Below are positions 57,224 through 64,000 of a stretch of 64,000 nucleotides of DNA, in pieces. Source of the stretch: Mycocentrospora acerina (Eukaryota > Ascomycota > Dothideomycetes > Pleosporales); NCBI GenBank assembly GCA_022701365.1, contig JAKUHH010000084.1:248001-312000 (forward strand). The letters run 5' to 3'. Numbering within the stretch: the first letter of the stretch is position 1; each line of letters begins with the position of its first letter. Made by a program: the position numbers and the translations under genes. The notes beneath the pieces are model-generated. The model saw nothing but the letters and a program-made list of their open reading frames with translations. It made no database searches and had not been told where the DNA came from.

Positions 57224-58643
57224 ACTGTTGATGGTAGTGTCTTGTCGTCGAAAAAGTCGAGGTGCCTGTAAATACAACGTGTCACAGTCTGAACAGGCAG
57301 CAAAATGTGTTGATGGGGGCTGAGCAACACGTTAAGATGGGCTGCGCGACTCACTGTATGTGTTGTTTGCTAACTGAGATTAGATAACCAGTATTCACTT
57401 TTACGACGTGGAAATCACCTTGAGTTCTTCCGGTTTCAATTGATCTGTAGACAACCACACATTTCCTGACAACTTCGCCATGGGTCTGTCAGCCTGATGT
57501 AGTCCCCAAAACCATTGAGGCTGAAGGGTCCTGCAGCCCTGATTGGCCAACGAAATACACATGTACGCCTTCCTCAGCCTTTCCAGCTTTCCATAAACTC
57601 TATCTTCACTTCTTGTTTTAGTATGATGTTGTTGGCAGTGCTATTTGCAAGAGCAACGTACTTGGTGCTTCTAGAAGGGGTAAGGAGTATCGACAATGAT
57701 ATCGTCCTGTGGGTTGCTGTTACTACAATGTAAGAAACTCTTTACAGAAATCCTCAGATCGTCAACATTCAACTCCACTCCTTTGTCGAGCTTCATAGCA
57801 ATGGAACAAGAGTTGTCTTTATCATGGGTAGTTCAGTCACGATCTCAACGTCCCGAGGCACGTGCGACGTTACGAAGCGACAATGGCGTACGTAGGTGAA
57901 AACATCTCAGGGACCTATTGGCTAGGCATCTCCTCGTTTCCTGCCTATCCCAGCTCAGAAAGGTAGGTGAGTCCGTAAGGCGCGCATGTGCAGTCAGCAA
58001 GGTCACTCTCAAGGATGTTATGATGCCGCGCATTCGTTGCCAAGGCGCGCCCTGCGTCAAATCACAAGAAACTGTCGACTATTCATCTGGCAAAAGTGCT
58101 CGGAGATTTTCCAATCACAGAGGCCGACGCTGAAGGCTGGGATGTGCTGAGATGGTTTGATTGAAGTCTTGGAGCACCGTCACCTGTCACCGAGACGTCA
58201 AGCAATTGATCTCGTGCCCTTGGCCTCAATTAAGCAACAACAGCCACACCCTCTACACGACCCCGCATTGCTACCTGCTCCCATCGAAAAAAGCAGCTCC
58301 ATGTCCGCCCCCAGTCGCCGTTAGCAAATGAAGTCGAGAATGCCATTGCCCACTAGCGCCGATCAAGCGCTCAGGGAACGTTGGGCCGTGTTGGCGCACC
58401 CCCCCTTTCCGCTTGCGTCCTGGCGGATAGTGAACATGGATGAAACATGCACACACGAGGGATTCCATGGCGCACGATAGATAAACCTGCAGCACTCCCG
58501 CATTAAATATCGAATTTTCCGCCTCTTGTTGTTTGGGCCATGGTTCTGTGAAGAGTGAATACTCCTGTTTTGAGATAAGATAGCACACCCACGGGACGGG
58601 ACGGGACCCGCATATCAACACGACAAGCCATATAATCGCCATC
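57224..58643. other. intergenic, divergent promoter region of the HET gene and the MFS gene
   Basis: 1.4 kb. An open frame at 57515-57733 has an apolar stretch but no support. Nothing else recognised. Confidence 0.5.
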
Positions 58644-60269
58644 ATGGACAACATCACTCAGACGCAGACTAAAGACAGCATGCTCAAGAACGCAGCACAA
58701 ATCGAAGAAGATGCCGTGGAAGCAGGTCCATCTGGGTCCGGTGCGGAAGAAAGAGTAGAAGTTGAAGAAATCCACGGACAACGACCAGGACGCCGACACA
58801 AGCGCAAACAATCATACAGCCACTTGCACTACAAAGTCTACAAGCGAAGATGGTTCGGCCTGGGTCAGCTCGTTCTCTTGAATATCGTCGTGAGCTGGGA
58901 CTGGTTGACGTTCGCGCCCGTATCCACGTCATCAGCAAAATACTTTGCCGTCTCTGAAACAGCGATAAACTGGCTTTCCACTGGGTTTCTCTTTGCCTTT
59001 GTGCCTGCGTGTCCGTTTGTGGTGTACATGCTACATCGCAGTCCGAAAGACAGTATTCTCTGCGCATCCGTGCTCCTGCTGCTGGGGAACTGGATCAGAT
59101 ATGCCGGCACAAGAGCGAATATATTTGGCGTTGTTATGTTTGGCCAGATACTGACGGGGCTGGCACAGCCGTTTGTCCTTGCTGCACCGACACGATACAG
59201 CGACATGTGGTTTACGGAGCGTGGTCGCGTCGGTGCAACGGCGTTGGCGAGTCTAGCAAACCCGTTTGGAGGAGCAGTAAGTCACTCACTCATTCATTTA
59301 TTCCGCCAAGTCAAAACCCTACCCACAAGCAAAAACAACGAAAACGAGAAATAAAAAAACTCACACTCCCCACAGGTCGCCCAGCTAGTAAACCCCTTCC
59401 TAGGCTCGATCCCGCAAACCGTCCTCATAGTCTCGATAATCGCCACCGTAGCCTGCATCCCCTCAGTCTTCATCCCCGCATCTCCCCCAACACCCCCCAC
59501 AGCCTCCTCCACCCTCTCCCGCACCCCACTCATCGACTCGCTAAAACACATGCTCCGCTCCCCGCCCTTTTACATCGTGCTCCTCACCTTCTCCGTCTAC
59601 GTCGGCCTCTTCAACGCCTTTTCCTCGCTGCTAAACCAGATCCTGTACCCGTACGCTTTCTCCGAAGACGAAGCCGGCATCTGCGGCGCGATTCTGATTG
59701 TCGTGGGCCTGGTAGTCGCGGGCGTCACAAGCCCAGTGCTAGATCGTACACATGCCTACCTCCTTGGGATCAAACTGCTGTGCCCAGTTGTCGCGGTGTC
59801 GTACCTGGCCATGGTGTGGGCGCCGCAGACGAGGACCATTGTCGCGCCATACATCATTGCTGCGCTGCTGGGTGCGTCGTCGTTTAGCTTGCTGCCCGTG
59901 GCGTTAGAATATCTGGTAGAGATTACGTTTCCTGCGAGTCCCGAGGTGAGCTCGACGATTTGCTGGGCGGGGGGCCAGACGCTGGGCGCTATATTCGTGG
60001 TGGTGATGAATGCTCTCAAGGATGAGAGGCCGGTGAATTTTGAGCAGGTGCAGGAGAGGGGGAGCGTGGGGAACAGACCTCCTGGAAACATGTACAATGC
60101 GCTGGTGTTTCAGGCGGTTGTTGCTTTGCTGGTGTTGCCCTTTCCGCTGATGCTGGGAATCAAAAGGCTGGGTTTGGCAGAGGGAGAGGGACGACTGAAA
60201 GTTGATGAGCATAGAGAGGGAGGAGTTGTTGATGAAGGGGCAGAAGCCGGAGATGGTCATGAGCAATGA
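58644..60269 (+). CDS. MFS transporter, FLVCR-like
   Basis: Exons 58644-59276 and 59376-60269 with a 99-bp intron give 508 residues. A charged N-terminal tail of about 65 residues (KHRK-type HKRKQSYSHLHYKVYKRRW before the first helix) precedes roughly twelve hydrophobic segments. FAPVSTSSAKYFAVSETAINWLSTGFLFAFVPACP and PTRYSDMWFTERGRVGATALASLANPFGGAVAQLVNP match the FLVCR/DIRC2 group, with the second motif completed across the intron. Animal relatives carry choline, ethanolamine or heme-related cargo; fungal substrates are unknown. The tail is acidic and Glu/Gly-rich. Confidence 0.9.
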
Positions 60270-60589
60270 CTCTTGGAGGATTATGATTCTGAGGATGAAT
60301 CCGACTGAGAGAAATGAACATGCACAATGCTTGAGAGAGACGAAGATATATATAATGACGTGCCATGCAATCGTTCATCTTATCATCAAAAGAGAATGCG
60401 GCGTGTGTGGAGGTGGGGGTTGGAGGAGGAAATAGTACATGATATTCTAAACATGACCCTGGTATATACAGTTGTCCATGAAGCGTCGTGGTCGTTCCCT
60501 CAATCCAAATGGGCCTCCTTGCCACTTTCAAGTCTAGCCGCGCGAAACTAGTGGACGAGGTGGATGCAATTGGCGTGGTGACAATGCAT
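60270..60589. other. convergent intergenic spacer
   Basis: 320 bp of 3' flank for the MFS transporter and Qcr6. No other feature seen. Confidence 0.5.
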
Positions 60590-61289
60590 TTACTTGAGCT
60601 GAGCAAAGAGCTTGGGGGCAGCGCATTGGGTCGCGCAGTGGGCGAGGTGGAAGACTAGGCAGGTTAGAGGTGTTGGATGCAGAGATGCAGGGAGTGTGTG
60701 GCGTACATTCTTCAACGCAGTCCTCGCTGGCCTTGCCGTCGTTGTCGATCTGGCCTGTCACGCGCTCGACGCACTCATCGTAGTGGTGCTTGGGGGCGTG
60801 GCACTCCTTGGACTCGGCGCATTCTGCGGGGGAGACGTCAGCCTTGTTTCTCTGCAATCAATGGCTTGGAGCGTCGTCTGCGGCAGAATGTTGCCGCCAC
60901 CATTCAACCGCCGCTCTTCCATCTTCATCAAGGGCCATTTTCCAGAGGGTCGCTGAAACCGCAGGAAATCGGCCATGCGTGTTCGCGCAGGCTTTGGGGC
61001 ACTCACGCTTCTCAAGCACCTCCTTTGGGTCGGGCTCTTCCTCCTCCTCCTCTTCCTCCTCGGGTGCCTCGTCCTCGTCGTCGCCGGAGCTGGGGCGGTG
61101 GCCCTGCTCGCCCGAGTCGCTGTCGCTCTTGGCGTCCTGCTTGTTGGCCTCGGCCTCCTCGCTGGACTCCTCGTCGGTGCCAGAGGCAGGCGACTTGGTG
61201 GACGAGCCGCCCTGGACCGGTGCCTCGGCGTCGGGCGATGGGTGGGAGAAGGTCTCCCAGACGTCGGTGAAGAAATCGGTGATACCCAT
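60590..61289 (-). CDS. QCR6: cytochrome bc1 complex subunit 6, hinge protein
   Basis: Three exons, 61289-61007, 60823-60707 and 60654-60590 (introns 183 and 52 bp), give 154 residues. The start MGITDFFTDVWETF is followed by a long acidic stretch with an unbroken Glu run (about residues 76-84), characteristic of the hinge protein. The conserved helical hairpin is rebuilt by splicing: QCAESKECHAPKHHYDECVERV, then EDCVEEFFHLAHCATQCAAPKLFAQLK. The paired cysteines form its disulfides. Qcr6 sits on the intermembrane-space side of complex III and helps cytochrome c docking and cytochrome c1 assembly. The last exon codes only 21 residues, and the first intron is the longest in this window. Confidence 0.95.
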
Positions 61290-61714
61290 GGTGGCTGCTC
61301 GGGGGCAATTGGGTGGCGGAGGTGGCGGGGCGGTGATGTGGACGTTTGGTGAGGGCTGGTCCTGTCAAGCCGGGAAGTCGCGAGCGAAATCGAAGATGCT
61401 TGGCGCACTAACTGTCATCCAATTCCCTCGCAACCTCAGTGGACGGCGTACGATGCACATTCACACGGTTATTTACAACAATGATACAGTATGGTTGTTT
61501 AGAAATTTATTGCAGTAATGTTCTTTACATCAACACTGCAGTACGGTCACTTACAACAACAATGCTGTGTGGTCATCTACAGCAATGATGCAGTTCAGTC
61601 ATTTACAACAATGATGCAGTACAGTTACTCACCATCGTAATCCAGTACGACTATTTACACCAACAATGCATCACGAATTGGACTTTTGGTCTGTATACAT
61701 GTGGTTGTTTACAG
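61290..61714. other. intergenic with 26-bp tandem array
   Basis: Between the Qcr6 start and the RraA-like stop codon. Its left part is the Qcr6 promoter; its right half is the array listed next. Confidence 0.6.
61465..61672. repeat. eight tandem units of exactly 26 bp
   Basis: Units start at 61465, 61491, 61517, 61543, 61569, 61595, 61621 and 61647 with no length change, although bases vary between units. The best-conserved part is ATTTACAACAATGATGCAGT. The constant period despite divergence is unusual for an old minisatellite. It lies about 180 bp upstream of the Qcr6 start codon and ends 42 bp before the RraA-like stop. Confidence 0.85.
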
Positions 61715-62571
61715 CTAGCCTCGATGCCGCTTAAAGGCTTCCTGGACACTGACGCCCTGCTCAACGTCTGCAATCACCTTTTCGTCGGCGCCCACCAGCT
61801 TTGGCAGCAGCTCCAACAAGGCTTCTATCTTGTCTTGGGGCACTGCAACCACTCCATTCTCAAATGGGTCAATCATGACAATGTCACCAGACGCGACAGT
61901 CGTTTCTCCAATCTTCACCGGGACGTTGCGTGCGTGAAACTTGGTCTCTGCACCAGCACCGATTATCGACGTCGCCTTTGACCAGATTGGCAGCTGCGTC
62001 TCGTTCAAAGCAACGACATCTCGCACTCTGCCGTCAACAACAAGACCCTCTGCGCCCAGGTGCTTGATGCGAGCAGCCATTATGCCTCCAACGACTGCGC
62101 ACGACTGACCTGATGGTTGACTGATGACGACAATCGTGCCGCTTTCGGTATAGTCTGCGTACGGTCTTGAGTCTGGCAGGTTGGAGGCTGGAGTGTCTTC
62201 AGATGCAGCTGTTGGGTTGGGGAAAGACTTTGTGGCTTTTGGCACCATGAGGAAGGTCGACGCAGGTGCGAGTACCTTTCTCGGTGCAGGGCGTGGGATG
62301 CTCGCGGTGTGAGGCATTGGCTCTTGAACGTGTCAACGCGGAACATGCATGTCTACTCGGAGCATTCGCAAGACGCACGTATGTCTGCGAGAAAGCCAGC
62401 GCCAGGAACATTGAGTTTGAGCAGGCCGTCTGCAAGCTGAGAGGCTTAGCGTGGTGTCGTGCACACATAGTATACAGTACACAGTGCACAGTACACAGTG
62501 CACAGTCAACAAGGTGGACGTACGTCGCAGGCTGCGTACTTGGACAGCTCCTTCCATCTCGGCGACGACAT
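61715..62571 (-). CDS. RraA-like aldolase/decarboxylase
   Basis: Exons 62571-62524 (16 codons), 62436-62379 (58 bp) and 62322-61715, with introns of 87 and 56 bp, give 237 residues. Two small exons supply the N-terminus the long frame lacks: SKYAACD, then DGLLKLNVPGAGFLADI, which is the family's CDxxDAL...AGF opening. The third exon carries GTIVVISQPSGQSCAVVGGIMAARIKHLGAEGLVVDGRVRD with the substrate-binding Arg and metal-binding Asp, then GDIVMIDPFENGVVAVP. Members cleave 4-hydroxy-4-methyl-2-oxoglutarate or decarboxylate oxaloacetate with a divalent metal. The first intron contains a short tandem repeat. Confidence 0.88.
62475..62506. repeat. 14-bp direct repeat inside an RraA intron
   Basis: CAGTACACAGTGCA occurs twice head to tail, plus CAGT of a third unit, within the first intron of the RraA-like gene. 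Confidence 0.8.
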
Positions 62572-63099
62572 GGTGACTACCGTCCTTTGAAACAACATGT
62601 ATGGAAGATTGGAGATGCGAACGGGTGCCTCTACGAAGCACGGTTAGGTTGTCTACACATGACAGCCCCGCTAACCCGACATGTCCGCGGGAGTCCCGCC
62701 ATGTCGTATTCATACATACTGTACATGTACAAGTGCACACACATACATATATGTACACGTCCATGTATGTGTTGGTCGTGAGCCAAGACGGGCTCGTTCC
62801 AAGCCGACTACCTAGTGTCCTCGACGCATGCCCAACACAGCATCTGCACCGGCCTGGCTGCGAATGCCTCCAACCAGTCATGGGCCACTAGTCACGTGAC
62901 TGTCGTCTCGGAAGCAGCGATCGGCGGGCGACGTCCATGTTCCGCCGCATTCTACAACGATCTCGACATCACCACCCAGCGTCTAGCGGCGTCTTGTCGC
63001 GACACTCCTCGCAAACGCCCGCGCCTTCATTTCTTGCCGTCCCCACCATCTGGTAGTCCCAACATATTCTCGCGGCCTTGCCGCATAGTACTACCCAAC
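62572..63099. other. divergent promoter, RraA-like gene and Yme1
   Basis: 528 bp between divergent start codons, with a CA/TA-rich patch at about 62700-62770. No other feature. Confidence 0.5.
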
Positions 63100-64000
63100 A
63101 TGGCCTTCCACGTTGCCGTTCGGGTGAGTTGCCACGGGGGTCCGACATCGCGTCACTGAGCATTTACTGACCACACGCAGAATGCCCTTTCCGCCCCCTC
63201 TGAACTCAGGCCCATCATGTCGGCCGTCTTGAGATGTCCTCGACAGGTCGCTGGGCGGAAGCCCGCCGCCGCCGCCCTTGCCAGGCCGCTACACACTTCG
63301 AACGCGCTCGGGCTCAGCAGCCCTCTCGCCAGGACCACGACGTTGCAGTCGCACATGGCCCGGCAGTTCTCGTCGCTCTCTCGCAATAGCCCTCTCTCGC
63401 AGCTCCGCCAGCTCCCGAAGCCAGGAATGGTCGGGCTGGGACTGGCGCAACAACGCTCACTCTTTGGTGGTCCCTCGCGCGACCAGCTCTCTCGTCTGGA
63501 GGAAGCTGCCATCAACAACCCCACGAGCGCTTCCGCTCAGGCTACCTTCTACTCTGCTTGCCTCCGTGCCAACATGCCCCAGGTCGTTATTGACCGCTAC
63601 AACTCGGGCCGCTTTGCGACCAACGTGGCCGTGGATCGCTTGTACAACACGGCAGTGGAAAAGACTGGCTCGGGCGGCCTCACGCAACAGCAGATCCAGA
63701 CCGTCGGACAGGCTGTCGGCGCCCACGCTGGTGAGGGTCAGACTGGCAAGATCATTGGAGGCTCCGGCCTGAAAAGCAACCCCGTCTACGTCGTCGTCGA
63801 GGAGTCATGGATGTCCATCATTTCCAAGTGGATCAGATGGATGCTGGCCTTTGGTCTGGCTGCCTATGTCTCCCTGATTCTGATCACTCTCTTTGTTGAA
63901 AACAGCGGCGTCCTTAAGAAAGTCGGTGGAGCCAACAGCGCTGAAGTTCGTCCGGAACAGCAGAGCACGCGCTTCAGCGATGTCCATGGCTGTGACGAGG
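63100..64000 (+). CDS. YME1: mitochondrial i-AAA protease Yme1, 5' part
   Basis: Exon 1 is 63100-63123 (8 codons) and exon 2 runs from 63181 past the window end; the intron is 57 bp (GTGAGT to GCAG). About 281 residues are visible. The N-terminus is rich in Arg, Ala and Ser with few acids, fitting a mitochondrial presequence. The segment RDQLSRLEEAAINNPTSASAQATFYSACLRANMP is the conserved fungal Yme1 N-domain that binds substrates. A transmembrane helix follows (MLAFGLAAYVSLILITLFV, about residues 229-247), then RFSDVHGCDE, the start of the AAA module. The AAA and M41 peptidase parts lie beyond the window. Yme1 degrades inner-membrane and intermembrane-space proteins. Confidence 0.93.

Noticed and set aside
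1..64000. CRISPR array, riboswitch or integrated virus
   Set aside because: None seen. The repeats found are tandem minisatellites or inverted repeats in a fungal nuclear context.

Overview
This is nuclear DNA of a filamentous ascomycete, most likely a Dothideomycete of the Pleosporales type. That assignment is inferred from gene content and architecture, without a database search. Short GT-AG introns (about 50-100 bp) give continuous proteins in every multi-exon gene reconstructed here. A solitary 5S rRNA gene sits between protein genes. An AT-rich island carries fossils decayed in the manner of repeat-induced point mutation (RIP).

Left part (1-23 kb) is gene-poor and accessory-like. It holds an NmrA-like gene behind an array of GATA motifs with about 31-bp spacing, a gamma-glutamylcyclotransferase-fold protein, and a convergent pair made of an A-T-R NRPS-like reductase and a BAHD-type acyltransferase (a candidate two-gene metabolite locus). 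It also holds a 5S rRNA gene and a frameshifted 2EXR gene. A 3.7-kb AT-rich island contains a Tc1/mariner-type transposase fossil, a GMC oxidoreductase fossil and a 329-bp MITE-like element with 20-bp terminal inverted repeats. A 3-beta-HSD-like gene with one in-frame stop follows directly.

Middle part (23-45 kb) is mostly housekeeping and regulatory: a copper-fist transcription factor, an Rgt1-like Zn2Cys6 factor, a large disordered lysine/arginine-rich protein, an intron-containing tRNA-Ala(UGC), an SDR reductase, a one-TM protein, a Mot1 molybdate transporter, the 60S biogenesis factor Rei1, and a HECT ligase with an N-terminal AZUL zinc domain (Hul4/UBE3A type).

Right part (45-64 kb) begins with a run of five genes: C2H2/fungal-trans regulator, Dal5-type MFS permease, HpcH/HpaI aldolase, RidA and an isopenicillin-N-synthase-like 2-oxoglutarate oxygenase. 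Together they look like an undescribed catabolic or biosynthetic cluster. After an AT-rich gap come a HET-domain gene, an FLVCR-like MFS transporter, Qcr6 (complex III hinge protein), eight head-to-tail 26-bp repeats, an RraA-like aldolase, and the 5' part of the mitochondrial i-AAA protease Yme1, which runs off the window end.
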